64,000 bases of DNA, taken from assembly GCF_000715075.1 (NCBI RefSeq), contig NC_134096.1, forward strand, positions 40,311,804 to 40,375,803. The letters are read 5' to 3'. The notes beneath the pieces are model-generated. The model was not told the DNA's origin, made no database searches, and saw nothing but the letters and a program-made list of their open reading frames with translations. This stretch comes from Nicotiana tabacum (taxonomy: Eukaryota; Streptophyta; Magnoliopsida; Solanales; Solanaceae). Of this stretch, positions 1 through 11,900 are shown in pieces (position 1 is the stretch's first letter; each line of letters starts with the position of its first letter). A program made the translations under genes and the position numbers.

Positions 1-1307
1 AGTAAGGGACTTAGCAAGAATATGAAAAGATTACGGAACAGTATACTGATAAAAAAAAATTATGGAACAGTATCTCAGCATGTATATGCTGAGTAGTTTA
101 GAGCTTAGAGGGAAATATATCAAAGATGATTCTGAAAAGCTAATCGAGACAATACACAAACTCAAATAAATTAATATGACAATTATAATGTCCTTTTGGC
201 ATATTATGGTAGTTCTAGGTGAAGGTTAAAAGGTGTTAAATTCTTAACTTCTCTAACAGGAATGGTGAAGGGGCTGACTATTGTAATAAGTATTCTACGT
301 ATGCAAAATGATCTTAGTTCTATTTTTTATTAATAAAATTGTTTTTTTACTTATTGGGAAAAGAGATGCAAAGCACCCGCATCAGAGCATCTAGTGGCAA
401 TTAAAATCAGAAACCCGAAGTTCATTCTCACTTCAAGAAATTTAAGCGCTAGGATAAGTTGCCTCATGAACGCCTTTAAACACTGATTTCTTTTATCGCA
501 TTGTCATAGTATATGAGAACTTCATCCTTTTTCTCTCTTCATGCTGGTTAGGGCTTGCAGCCTACTAGGTTTTTGTGTGTATCAATATCCTGTTAGAAAC
601 TTGACACCTATAGGTAACAAAGCAACATTATATTTTTATTGCTTGTCGAAAAAAGTAGTGTCTTCTTTTCATGCCTCGCGCGGATAATTCATTGTATGAA
701 AGCTTTTACTGGATTGCAAGGAGACTGTCAACAATTGATTGATATGCCATTCAAGAAGCTTCAGTTTGAGAGCTATAATGATAGATCACCCTGATGCAAA
801 GCTAAAGCACCGTTATGGATGAAAAAGATTGCAACCGCAGGAGATTCGAAGGTGTATATCAAAATCAATTTTGTCTCAACTCAAACTAGTTGGGGTCAGC
901 CATATGTATCCTCTTTATTTCTATTTGGGTGGACCCTCCTTTGTAAGCACGTTTCAATTAATTTAATATTTAAGATTCAGCATATGACAATTTTTACACT
1001 ATAGTTTGTGTTGGTAAGCAAGCTAGAACAACATTTTTCCTTTATCTGGGCTTGGGATCAGACACACGAACTTCACTATTAACCCAAAGCTAACGTACTG
1101 TTCACTGATAATTGAAATCCCAATATGGGAGTCCCCATGCTGCCTGGAAGAGTTGAACTTGAGCTCCCTATGTGAGGTGTAAGTGGAATAATTTCTGCAC
1201 CCACTACTCTTTTGTGATAGTGAATGCATTTGTCTTGCTTGTTAGTGCTTGACTAATAAATTAGAAAGATCTTTTTTTGCGGAAGTGAGTGCTTGCTATG
1301 GTAGAGG
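1..1307. other. non-coding, no recognisable element
   Basis: AT-rich sequence with only short chance reading frames. I see no domain, LTR end, terminal inverted repeat or RNA gene. A short frame at 819-1004 encodes a peptide with no recognisable family and is not called. Confidence 0.6.
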
Positions 1308-1472
1308 TTTTTTTTTTTTTAATAACCGTGGGGTCTGGGCCGGCTTCTGTGCGACTCGATTAATTCCACGAGATACTTGCTACCTCCCACCAACAACAGG
1401 TACCAGGTAACTCTGTCCACCAAGGGTTGGACAAATGCGGAGTGTTTTTTTGCTTCCGCTGGGATTCGAAAG
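1308..1472 (-). mobile_element. Au-type SINE fragment, 5' truncated
   Basis: Read on the minus strand, this has the body of the plant Au SINE family: a region around a GGTACC-containing core, a stretch close to GTGGAATTAATCGAGTCGCA, then CCACGGTTATT and a 3' A-run (the T-run at 1308-1320). The match to the family is from memory of its consensus. The tRNA-derived head with the pol III A and B boxes is not recognisable beyond a TTCGAA remnant near 1466, so this copy looks promoter-less or 5' truncated. No target-site duplication is clear. It cannot code; Au SINEs move using LINE machinery. Confidence 0.65.
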
Positions 1473-1534
1473 GAAACTGTCCATGCCCGGGTAAAGAAAA
1501 AGTTCATAAGATCTCAAAATGATCTTCCAGCTCT

Positions 1535-1612
1535 AATAGTTCTATTTCCATTGAGGAGTGAATTGACTAATCCAATAGTTCTATTTCCATTGAGGATTGA
1601 ATTGACTAATCC
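1535..1612. repeat. tandem duplication, 2 x 39 bp
   Basis: Two adjacent 39-bp units (1535-1573 and 1574-1612) beginning AATAGTTCTATTTCCATTGA differ at about one base, consistent with a recent local duplication. Confidence 0.9.
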
Positions 1613-4125
1613 TTTTATTTCGAGCGGAGAATCTAATAGGAATATTGCTGTGGATATTTTGACCAAGGATAGACATTCCTTGTCCTCGGCATGCACATTG
1701 ATGGACAGTTTGTGAAAGGAGAATTATCTGGCTTTGTTAGTACTTAGCTATCATGACTTAGCATATTGAGGCTACCATTGGGCTCCGAGTTATTTTCATT
1801 AACTATCAGCTTGCACTCTAGTGTCCACATGGTCCAAGTTTGATGAGGAATGTGAAAATCTTATAATAGCACATGGCTTGCAAGCGATGGGTAGCGCTTG
1901 CCATATGCAGCGCCACACATAATTGGCTCGTGTAAAGAGAAACTCTTCGAGCTTTCTTCGCATGCTTGAGCGCATCCCCTTTCTATTATTTAGGTTGTCA
2001 AATTTTCTTTAGTTCCTATATGACTATAATATTAATAATAGGGGGGTACGGGGCGCTAGTGAGCAACAAATCTAAAGGGCTATCCCTTCTTAGGCCGGAT
2101 CTTCCAATCTTTTCACAGATCACTTAGCCCGCTCCTTTAAAGGGCAGCGGCTTGAAATCTTACCTTATTATTAGAGAATAAACTATATGCTTTGGGCACT
2201 TATATTGGTTTAACAATGGCAACTTTTGGATGTCCAGGTTCTCACAATTGCTTTGAGTCTGCATAGATGTTTCTCTTTGCAGTTCCTTTGGGTGTGCCTT
2301 TCTGAACACTTAGCCACCCTTGGGCTTTGCAAGTTATTTCGGTTAACTGCAGTTGGTTTGCACTGCTAAGTAGTCCAAGTCTGATGAGGAACATGATACT
2401 GCTACAATCCCACATGGCTTGTTAAATATATGCCTTAATCATTTATCTTGGGCTGCTAATTGTAACTTCTAGACATGCAAGTTCTCGCAGTTGGTCTTAT
2501 GGTGAAGTGCTAGCTGAGTAGACTGTTTGGAATGCATATTTTGCTGGTCAATTAAGGATGCCACAATTGGAGCTACTTTTCTTTTGGTGACCCTAATTTG
2601 TATTCATGATTAGATGTTTGACATTTCACTTACAGACATTGATTGTTGATACAACAAATAGAGAAAAGACAAAGGTGGCAGGACAGTAAGAAGAGATCGG
2701 AGCAAGCATTTGATCGTCTTTTTTATTCTCTTCGACCTTTTGATAGTATTCAAACTAGAATTTCTGTGGTTTGATTTCTTTCTAGTTTCTTGGTTCTCCT
2801 TGATGAGTTTGCATGTATTTAGCCTGAAGCATTTACCTCAGCTTGATTGTGGGTGAATGACATGAGAATTGTACTAATTGGAAGTGTTTAGCATCTTTTT
2901 TAGCAGTTTCTTCTGTAATAGAGTTTTAAATGTAGTATTTTAATTCCAAAAATTATGCTCTCTTGACCTGTTTGTTATCATAACAGGTTGTGCTATGATG
3001 ATACCAAATTGTGGCAGAGCTGAAGATTGCCCTCATAATCAGAAAATCTAGCTATTTCTCTGCTCTCTATTCAATCTTGAAGGATAAAATAGACTACAAA
3101 CTTTATCTGTCTTAGCTTTTTTGATAGGTTACTTTTTCTTTCTTAGCTTAGCTTCTGGTTACATGGTGATAGAAAGAACCAGAAGCAGAAAGTATAGAAC
3201 ATTGCACTCTTGTTTTAATTGGATTGCTCAGCTGGATCTACTATTTGAGTTTTGGTTTATGTTAATGTCATACCTTAAAAAGTCCAGAATATTGTACTTG
3301 TTGGGTTTGAATTGCTTAACGAAATCATGATCAGTTTCGTTTACTAGTTGAGTCTTGGTTTATGTCATTGCTCACGTTGGCATTTTGAACAGTACTACTA
3401 ATTTATAAGACATTTGAAAGTAAAGAAAACGGAAGAAGAAATATTCATATAGTGATTAATGAAACAGGTTTTTATGTCCATTAATTTGTTCAGAAACGAT
3501 GAGAAGCTGATTCATACCAAAAAGTTTTCTGTGATTTGATTTACACATGACATGATTTCGTTGCAGTTTCTCCTTGATGAGCTTGCATGTAATTAGCCTC
3601 AATCATTTACTTCATGACATGATAGATACTATATGTACGTAATTGGCATTTTCTTGCTTCGGCAATGTTTGCAACTGCATAGCAGCATAAGATAACAATA
3701 TTTCAAGTCAGAGGCCACCTCAGATCCTTTGCTGCCCAAGGTCCCTCTTACATGAAAATGGCAATGATCTGAGGAATGCTGCACTGCTACGAAATTTTGT
3801 ACAATTACATCAAATCTATATATCTTCTATATGTATTATTAAAATGAGAGAAAAAAAGCCTCCACATTCGGCCAGCGACTGCCTTATAATAGGCCACTTG
3901 ACAATTTTGGACAAAGCTAGTTAGGTTAGGTAATGATTAGTTTCTTTTTAAATTTAAATTTTAAAAATAAATAAATTATACATTATGTGTTATGTCTTGT
4001 TAATAATTAGTTACTCTTTTTGAATTTGAATTTAACATACTTAACTTTTTTTTTTTTACGGAAACAATAATTATTTATTTTGAAATCTATTCTATTTTAA
4101 ATTGGAAAGTTGTCAACACATAATA
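1613..4125. other. non-coding with diverged internal duplications
   Basis: No gene is visible. Segment 1778-1880 is a diverged copy of 2320-2421 (shared GTCCAAGT-TGATGAGGAA and CACATGGCTTG). Segment 2761-2845 is a diverged copy of 3527-3615 (shared CTCCTTGATGAG-TTGCATGTA). The segment may be an old gene flank or an unrecognised transposable element. Near 3830 a TATTATTAAAA motif resembles a Helitron left end, but no matching right end was found. Confidence 0.5.
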
Positions 4126-4267
4126 CAACAACAATCCAGTAAAATCCCACTAATGGGGTATGGGGAGGGTAGTGTGTACGTAGACCTTACCCCTACCCCG
4201 AACGAGTAGAGAGACTGTTTCCGAAAGACCCTCGGCTCAAAAAAATAAAAAGACAAGGACAAAAAGG

Positions 4268-4429
4268 AGACAATATTAGTATCACAACAGCAATCATAGA
4301 AAAAATAGGAACACCATGAAATCCAGAAGAAAGATGCAAAGCAAAGGAAGACAATATTAGTATCACCACAACAATCATAAGAAAAATAGGAACACCATGA
4401 AATCTAGAAGAAAGATGCAAAGCAAAAGC
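4268..4429. repeat. tandem duplication, 2 x 81 bp, in LINE 3' UTR
   Basis: Two copies of 81 bp (4268-4348 and 4349-4429), each starting AGACAATATTAGTATCAC, with a few mismatches. They lie in the 3' UTR of RTE copy 1. The other two RTE copies show no such duplication. Confidence 0.85.
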
Positions 4430-4509
4430 GATAGCTAGTAAATAGGACCTGCACTGAAAAGCAAAATAGTAAGACACAACATTGCCACTAGCTATCTTAG
4501 ACAAAACCC

Positions 4510-6059
4510 CTACATGGCTAGTCCCACAATGGTACGAAGTAAGGCACGAATTAACTACCTCCTAACCTACAACCCTAATACTCGACCTCCACATCTTCCT
4601 ATCAAGTGTCATGTCCTCGGAAATCTGGAGCCTCGTCATATCCTGCCTGATCACCTCTCCTCAATACTTCTTAGGCCGCTCTCTACCTTTTCTCGTGCCC
4701 TCTACAACCAGCCGCTCACACCTCCGTACCGGAGCATCTGGGCTTCTCCTCTTAACATGTCCGAATCATCTAAGCCTCGCTTCCCGCATCTTGTCATCAA
4801 TGGGAGCCACATGCACCTTCTCCCGAATATCATCATTCCTAATCTTATCTATCCTAGTGTGCCCGCACATCCACCGCAACATCCTCATTTCTGCTACTTT
4901 CATCTTCTGGATATGTGAGTTCTTAACGGGCCAACACTCAGCCCCATACATCATGGCCGGTCTAACCACCGCTTTATAAAACTTACCTTTGAGTATCGGT
5001 GGCACTCTCTTGTCACACAAGACTCCAGATGCTAACCTCTACTTCATCCATCTTACCCCAATAAGGTGTGTGACATCCTCGCCAATCTCCCTCCCCCCCT
5101 CTGGATAACCGAACCAAGGTACTTGAAGCCGCCTCTACTCGGGATGACCTGCGAATCAAGCCTCACATCCATGCCCACTTCCCCTTGCTCAGCGCTGAAC
5201 TTACACTCCAGGTATTCCGTCTTCGTCCTGCTCAGCTTGAAACCCTTAGACTCAAGAGCCTGTCTCCAAACCTCCAGCCTCTCGTTAACACTGGCTCGCG
5301 ACTCATCAATTAGAACTATGTCATCGGCGAATAGCATGCACCATGGCACATCCCCTTGAATATGGTGTGTTAACGCGTTCATCACCAGGGCGAATAAGAA
5401 CAGACTGAGCGCAGAACCTTGGTGTAACCCCATTACAACCGAAAAATGCTTAGAGTCGCCTCCTACTGTCCTAACCCGAGTCTTAGCCCCATCATGCATG
5501 TCCTTAATCGCCATAATATAGGGAACCGACACACCTTTTGCCTCCAGGCATTTCCAGAGAACTTCTCTAGGAACCTTGTCATACGCTTTCTCTAGATCAA
5601 TAAACACCATGTGCAGATCCTTCTTCCTCTCTCTCTGTACAGTTCCATCAACCTTCTAACAAGGTGTATAGCTTATGTAGTCGAACGACCCGACATGAAC
5701 CCGAACTGGTTGTCGGATACAGACACTGCCATCCTCACCCTCGCTTCAACCACCCTCTCCCACACTTTCATGGTATGACTCAGTAATTTGATACCTCTAT
5801 AATTGTTACAACTCTGGATATCACCTTTGTTCTTTTACAATGGAACCACCGTACTCCACCTCCACTCATCCGGCATCCTCTTCGCCTTAAAAATAACATT
5901 AAACAACCTAGTCAACCACTCCAAACCTGCTCTCCCCACACACTTCCAAAATTCCACCGGAATCTCATCTGGCTCGGTCGCTTTGCCCCTACTTATCTTA
6001 TACATAGCTCCGATGACCTCCTCAACCTCGATACGCCTGCAATACCAAAAGTCACGGTG
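4510..6059 (-). pseudogene. RTE LINE ORF2 (reverse transcriptase), broken
   Basis: ORF2 of RTE LINEs encodes an endonuclease and a reverse transcriptase that primes on nicked target DNA. Only the RT and C-terminal part remain. Visible blocks in order are IPVEFWK near 5950, [15 protein letters not shown] near 5600 (motif A), GLHQGSALS near 5430 (motif B) and FADDIVLID near 5330 (catalytic motif C, intact). The C-terminal [22 protein letters not shown] block follows near 4950. Frame shifts and stops separate the blocks, for example between 5610 and 5835 and near 5050. The endonuclease domain is absent through 5' truncation. The copy is dead. Confidence 0.88.
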
Positions 6060-7298
6060 ACATAATATAACTTCATATATTATATTAAAAGAATAATAGT
6101 GACGCATGAGGTCAAGTCACGTGTCATATAGAGAAAATACTATTTCGCACTTTAAAGATACAAAGTTATCTAGATTTTATGACAAAATCTAATCTATATC
6201 TAATGTATGGAGAATTTGTAATGCTAAGAGTGTATTTGAAATTGAAAGCTAAAATACACAATCTTTACTATTCTTATTAGATTATATCATTTCGAGATTT
6301 GCTATATATTTGAATTGATATACAAAAATATTTGAATTGATCTAAATCTTATAAATTTGAATTGAGAGAAATGTTTTTTGAATTACTTTAAAAAAAAAAT
6401 CATTCTTCTCTATTCCCCTATTTATTTTGGTCTAGCAGGTCATTATCAGTTCACACAAAATAAAAGATATATAATAATGAAACAATTACAAGCAACACAG
6501 TAAAATATGTAAAAATCAAAATTTTATATTGAAAATAAAATATAAGAAAATTCTATTTGCTTATTCAATATAATGTAGAAAATAATTAAAAATATTGATA
6601 CATTTTATACGAAATAATAAAAGATCATATTGTTTGGACGACGTAAATATCAAAATTAGTACTAACTATGAAATTATTTCAGCTATAAACTATAGATAAA
6701 ATACTAAATTCAAGAAATAAAAGAAAATAAGTAAATAATACTCAATATATTATTGATAAATTTAGAGAATTGAAGAATTAAGCAAGCTTGAGATGAAGCC
6801 AAGTGACGTATTAAGAAAAAATAAAAAAATATATAGAATGATAAAACTTATTTAAATTTGAGATGAGAAAGTAGTTTTTTAATTATGATAAAAAAATATA
6901 ATAAATAATATCACAATATTTTAAAGTGAAAAATTAGGATCGTGACACTTATTCAAGAGAACACTGGACACTTACGTTTTAATTCTCAAGAAGAGCATGA
7001 AATACTACAATAGCACGTCAAAGAATGGGTGAGGTTAGCAGCCTACTTAATTTGGATTCTTGGTGAATAGAGATTTAATGCATTTGACCTTAAAGAAACT
7101 TTTGCTAAAAAGGGTGGAAGAAATTTGTAACCAACTCAATTTGAAATTTAGGCTTGTATACGAGACCATGAGGCCTTAATCAGATAGAAGCAAGGGAGTT
7201 CTCATTTTTGGATAAAATCTATTATATATTTTATTATTCATTTGGAGTATTAGTAAATATTGATAACCTATAAAAATAATGTATATATTTAGCTATTC
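6060..7298. other. AT-rich non-coding stretch
   Basis: Strongly AT-rich host or decayed sequence between two LINE copies. No reading frame, LTR end or RNA gene is supported. Around 7230-7262 there is an imperfect copy of the sequence that later became the target site of the second LINE (TTGGAGTATTAG). Confidence 0.6.
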
Positions 7299-7316
7299 AG
7301 TTGGAGTATTAGGAAA
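7299..7316. repeat. target-site duplication of RTE copy 2, low side
   Basis: AGTTGGAGTATTAGGAAA, identical over 18 bp to 8274-8291, directly abutting the AACAAC tail of the LINE. Confidence 0.93.
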
Positions 7317-8273
7317 CAACAACAACAACCCAGTAAAATCTCACAAGTGGAGTCTGGGGAGGGTAGAGTGTACGCAGACCTTACCCCTATCCCATAGGGG
7401 TAGAGAGGCTGTTTCCGAAAGACCCTCGGCTCGAGAAGAAGAAAAATAAATAGTAAACAATAGATCAGTGACATCAATAGAAGATAAGAAATATTAACAG
7501 TATCATAAGAAATAGAAAAATAGATGTAAAAGCAATAACTATAAACAACAATACTACCATAGAAAATAGTGAGGAAACTACATAAACCACTAACAACCCA
7601 CCGCCCCCAGAAACCCTAACCTACAACCCTAATGCTCGACCTCCACCCCTCCCTATCCAGAGCCATGTCCTCGGAGATCTGAAGTCGCGCCATGTCTTGC
7701 CTGATCACCTCACCCCAATACTTCTTAGGTCGTCCTTTACCTCCCCTCGTACCTGCCAATGCTAACGTCTCACACCTCCTAAACGGGGAATCTATGCTTC
7801 TCCTCCGTACGTGTCCGAACCATCTAAGTCTCGCTTCCCGCATCTTGTCGTCCATGGGAGCCACGCCCACCTTCTCCCGAAATTCTACATTCCTAATCTT
7901 ATCCAGCCTAGTGTGCCGCACATCCATCTCAACATCCTCATTTCTGCCACTTTCATCTTCTGGGTATGAGAATTCTTGGCTGCCCAACACTCAGCCCCAT
8001 ACGACATGGCCGGTCTAATCACCGCTCTATAGAACTTGCCTTTGAGTTTCGGTGGCACTTTCTTGTCACACAGGACTCCAGATGCTAACCTCCATTTCAT
8101 CCACCCCACTCCTATATGGTGCGTGACATCCTCGTCTATCTCCCCATCCCCTGAATAATTGATTCAAGGTACTTGAAATTCCCTCTCTTAGGGATGGCTT
8201 GAGAGTCAAGCCTCACATCCATGTCCGCTTCTCCCGATTCATCGCTGAACTTACACTCCAGATATTCTGTCTT
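7317..8273 (-). mobile_element. RTE-type LINE, copy 2, 5' truncated, with TSD
   Basis: A 957-bp minus-strand RTE LINE. Its (GTT)n tail is at the low end (AACAACAACAACAAC at 7317-7331). The 3' UTR carries the TS-SINE-like GGGGAGGGTAGAGTGTACGC segment. The body ends abruptly in ORF2 at 8273, as expected for 5' truncation during target-primed reverse transcription. A perfect 18-bp direct repeat flanks it, so both insertion boundaries are known to the base. This makes it probably the youngest of the three LINE copies. Confidence 0.93.
7616..8273 (-). pseudogene. RTE LINE ORF2 C-terminal fragment
   Basis: The C-terminal third of RTE ORF2. Visible blocks are [15 protein letters not shown] near 7940, [14 protein letters not shown] near 7840 and [20 protein letters not shown] near 7740. 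The upstream part at 7885-8109 carries [19 protein letters not shown] frameshift near 7890-7900 separates the two halves. The catalytic RT core and endonuclease were never present in this truncated copy. Confidence 0.88.
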
Positions 8274-8291
8274 AGTTGGAGTATTAGGAAA
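8274..8291. repeat. target-site duplication of RTE copy 2, high side
   Basis: AGTTGGAGTATTAGGAAA, identical to 7299-7316. It marks the 5' truncation point of the LINE. Confidence 0.93.
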
Positions 8292-8305
8292 TATTAAATA
8301 ATCTA

Positions 8306-8521
8306 CTCCTCCGTTTCAATTTATGTGAACCTATTTTCTTTTTAATCCGTGCCAAAAAGAATGACATATTTCCTTTTTTGGAAATAATTTACCTTTATGC
8401 AATGATTTATAGTCACACAAAATATATGTGCTTCATTTTACACCACAAATTCAAAAGTCTTCTATCTTTTTTTAAATTCCGTGTCCAATCAAATGGATTC
8501 ACATAAATTGAGATGAGAGAG
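8306..8521. mobile_element. Stowaway-like MITE
   Basis: A 216-bp element bounded by TA dinucleotides (8304-8305 and 8522-8523). The left end reads CTCCTCCGTTTCAATTTATG and the right end CATAAATTGAGATGAGAGAG, an imperfect terminal inverted repeat of about 25 bp. This TIR type and TA target are characteristic of Tc1/mariner-derived Stowaway MITEs. The inside is AT-rich and non-coding, so movement would need a transposase in trans. Confidence 0.82.
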
Positions 8522-8929
8522 TATATCTTACCGAAGAACTAACTGCAAGTTGAAAAGTCACATTCTAGGGTGAATCGATTTGTATGAATATTATTATTAG
8601 TAGTTTTCATATGCTACTTTTTTCAATAAGCACGTTTTATACAAAAAGGAATATCCAAAAGGATATACTTTTAACTGGCACTTTTCAGCGCTGCTGATGT
8701 GAAATAATGTTGAAGTTATAAGAGTAAGCAAACTTCGATTTGGTCTTTGTAGTTTGCACCTTTGCAATAAACACCCACGGCAATAACATGTTTCTTCTTT
8801 AAAATGAAAACGTAACATGCATGGACGCAAAGGCGTATCTAATAACAAAGAGGTGGATCAAGGATTTACATATGACGAGTTGGTTTTACATCTGACGAGT
8901 TAAAACCTTTATACTATACAGGAATAACC
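8522..8929. other. non-coding, no recognisable element
   Basis: AT-rich sequence with an imperfect repeat of ACATNTGACGAGTT near 8870-8905, just outside the gypsy LTR. The exact LTR edge is unclear, so part of this may belong to the element. Confidence 0.45.
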
Positions 8930-11900
8930 AAGTTGAGATACTAAAATAAAACTGATAAGTTCATATTAATTCTCAAAATAAAACATCAACAACATAATTC
9001 TCAAGTGGAATTGAGTCACAAGCTCTACAGAATATTCTAAAAATCTCTAATACAATGTTGTCTGATAAAGGAAATAACAGTAATGAGATGATAATGGAAG
9101 GTGACTCCGAGGCCTGCGGACGTCGGGCAAGTATACCTTGAAGTCTCCTGTCACAGCTGAATGATCACTAGGACCCGACACGAGCAGATGTACCTGGATA
9201 TGCACAAAAATTTACAGAAGCGTAGTATGAGTACACCATAATGGTACCCAATAAGTATCAAGCCTAACCTCGGTAGAGTAGTGACGAGACCAGGTCAAGA
9301 CACCTGCTAGGATAAAAAAAATTGGACAAGATATGGTACAGTCAAATAATGTAGAACGAAGAAGTAAATAACAATAAAGCAGTTCGATAATTGAAATCTA
9401 GCAACCGAATCTAAAGCAATAAAGGTAACAAGGAATGAACACATGTTAAGAACATCAAGGAATCAATGCGGACAAATATAGGAAAAACCATAAGAAAATG
9501 ACAAAGCTGTTCAACCAACGAGCATTTTTAACACAGAGTGTGCAACAAGAATCACAACCGAGGTACCGCCTCATTTCCATATTTCACAATTTCAATCATA
9601 ATATTTCCTTATATCACCGCGTTAGCCTTACATTTAGTTTTGAAAATTATTTTTTCCGAAATAGTTACACGCGTTTTAGCCTATCTTATCTCACCGCGCG
9701 GCTTCAAGTAGTTCCCCAACTAGCAACACGCGTATCAATCCCATCTTATCTCAACGCATGTGTATCAACCCCTAACTTTATACCACCACATGCGTATCAA
9801 TATCACTATATAATCACAACTCGCACTATAAGTGCCCATATGCCACAACTTGCCGAAAACTCAACAATACCAATATTTTCACAACAAATAACCCATGGCT
9901 AAACCACAATGTATACAAGAATCTCAACAATAACAAAATGAATGAGAATTACTCAACAAGAAAATATATCTCAACAATTAACAACTTCACCTTAATGTGA
10001 TAACGACTTTTACAACTTCAACACCAATAACTCAACAAAAAGATATTCCACGAAATAACAACTTCAAGTAAAACTAATTCAACAATTTAAGAGGTAACAA
10101 GACAATAAGGAAAGCAATAACTTCAACTAAAGCATATAAGAGCAAAATAACACGTAAGAGGTAAAACAAGTGCTAATAAAGTCAAATAAAGCATGTAAGA
10201 GTGGATTAACAATGAGAGATATAACATGTTATGACAATTCAATTAAAGGCATGGAAAGAGTCTAAATAACTTAAACCGGTCAAATACCACATATAGCCCG
10301 TGTACGCACTCGTCACCTCGCATACATGTCTTCCACATAACACAAATAGTACAATCAACCAAATCCTAAGGGGTAGTTTCCCTCCCTCAACAAAATTAGA
10401 CAAGACACCTACCTCAGCTAGGCCAAATCAACCCTCGAATGTAGCTTTTTCCCTAGAATTCGCCTTCACACGGCTAAAATCTAACCAAAATTGACTTAAT
10501 AACATCAAACAATGCAAGAGAAATCAATTACAATAGATATAGTTATGATCTTTACACATTTCCTAAAAAGTCAACTCCAAGCCTGTCAGGTCAAAACTCG
10601 GGTCCAACAGTAGATTATGACTATCCATAACCCCACGAGTCCATATATATTTTTTGTTTTCAAATTCGAGTCCAAATCGACTCGTAAAACTCAATTCTTC
10701 ATTTTTCAAAAACTTGACAAAATTTTCCCAATTTTTCCTCTTTGATTCTCATAAATTTGATGTTAAATCTAAGATATAATCATGAAATATAGTTAAAAAT
10801 TGATTCGAATCACTTACCCAATATTTGTTGATGAAAATTCCTTATCCAAATCGCCTCATACCTAGTCTAGGGTTCTAAAATGAGAAAATATGATGAAAAA
10901 TCCCGACTCCTATCCCTTTTGTTCTGCTACAGATGTCGCATTTGCGACAATGGGTTCGCATTTATGAACCCTCACAATTGCGAATCAGGGACCATATTTG
11001 CGAATCCTAACAGCCTCAACAGAAGTCGCATTTGCGACAAAGGCTTCGCAATTGCGAAGCTGACTCCCATCACAAAAGCAACCAAGTGGTCGCATCAATG
11101 GGTTCGCATTTATGAACCCTCACAATTGCGAATCAGGGATCACATTTGCGAACCCTAACAACCTCAACAGAAGTCGCATTTGCGACAAAGGCTTCGCAAT
11201 TGCGAAGCTGAATCCCATCACAAAAGCGACCAAGTGGTCGCAAATGCGACCCCCAACTCAGGCCTGCTGACTTCGCAAATGCGAAGGGGAAAAGTCGTAA
11301 TTGCGACATAAGACCACCCCCTTGCCCACTTTGCAAATGCGACGCTGGTGCTTGCAATTGCAACATCAGAACACCAGCACACCAGCACACCAGAAATTCC
11401 AGTTTCAGTGCAAATCATTTCGAAACACGTCTGAAACTCATCCGAGCCCTAGGGGCTCCAAACCAAATGTCCACACAAGTCTAAAAATATCATACGAACT
11501 CGCTCGCGTGATCAAAATACAAAAATAACATGTAGAACTACGAATCGAACACAAAACGCATGAATTTCAAAGTAAAGTTCATGAACCTCTAGGATTGCAA
11601 CCAAGTGTCCGAATCCGATCAAATCAACTCCAAATGACACCAAATTTTGTAGACAAGTTTTAAATAGCATAACGGACCTATTACAAGTCCCAAAACCAAA
11701 TTGCGAACCTGATAGCCAAAAGTCAACTTACGGTCAAACTTTTAAACCTCAAATTGCCAACTTTCGACAAAACAACACAAATCAGCCTACGGACCTCTGA
11801 ATTCATTTTTGGGCATACACCCAATTCAAATATCACGATATGAAGCTATCAGAGCCATCCAAATACCGTTCCGGGATCGTTTATACTAAAGTCAAAGTTG

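Larger units (their letters stand above)
4126..6059 (-). mobile_element. RTE-type LINE, copy 1, 5' truncated
   Basis: A non-LTR retrotransposon lying on the minus strand. The 3' end is at the low-coordinate side and carries an imperfect (GTT)n tail (AACAAC repeats at 4126-4135 on the plus strand), typical of the RTE clade. The 3' UTR (about 4126-4510) contains the GGGGAGGGTAGTGTGTACG and GACCTTACCCCTACCCC segments that Solanaceae RTEs share with the TS SINE. The ORF2 remnant occupies the rest. The 5' end is lost near 6059. A possible 8-bp target duplication, ACATAATA, occurs at 4118-4125 and 6060-6067; it is short enough to be chance. Confidence 0.85.

Noticed and set aside
819..1004. Short plus-strand reading frame
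   Set aside because: 61 codons in AT-rich non-coding DNA, no recognisable motif, no promoter or splice support.
2041..2170. GC-rich patch with AAAGGGCTATCCCTT and CTTTAAAGGGCAG, possible organelle insert or RNA gene
   Set aside because: No organelle gene or RNA fold recognised; too short to call without a search.
3121..3330. Short plus-strand frame with hydrophobic stretch
   Set aside because: No family recognised; it lies in duplicated non-coding sequence, and the hydrophobicity follows from T-rich codons.
5066..5359. Plus-strand frames across the LINE
   Set aside because: Antisense shadows of the RTE ORF2 on the minus strand.
9498..9902. 134-codon plus-strand frame
   Set aside because: It lies inside the gypsy LTR A, which is non-coding, and has no recognisable motif.
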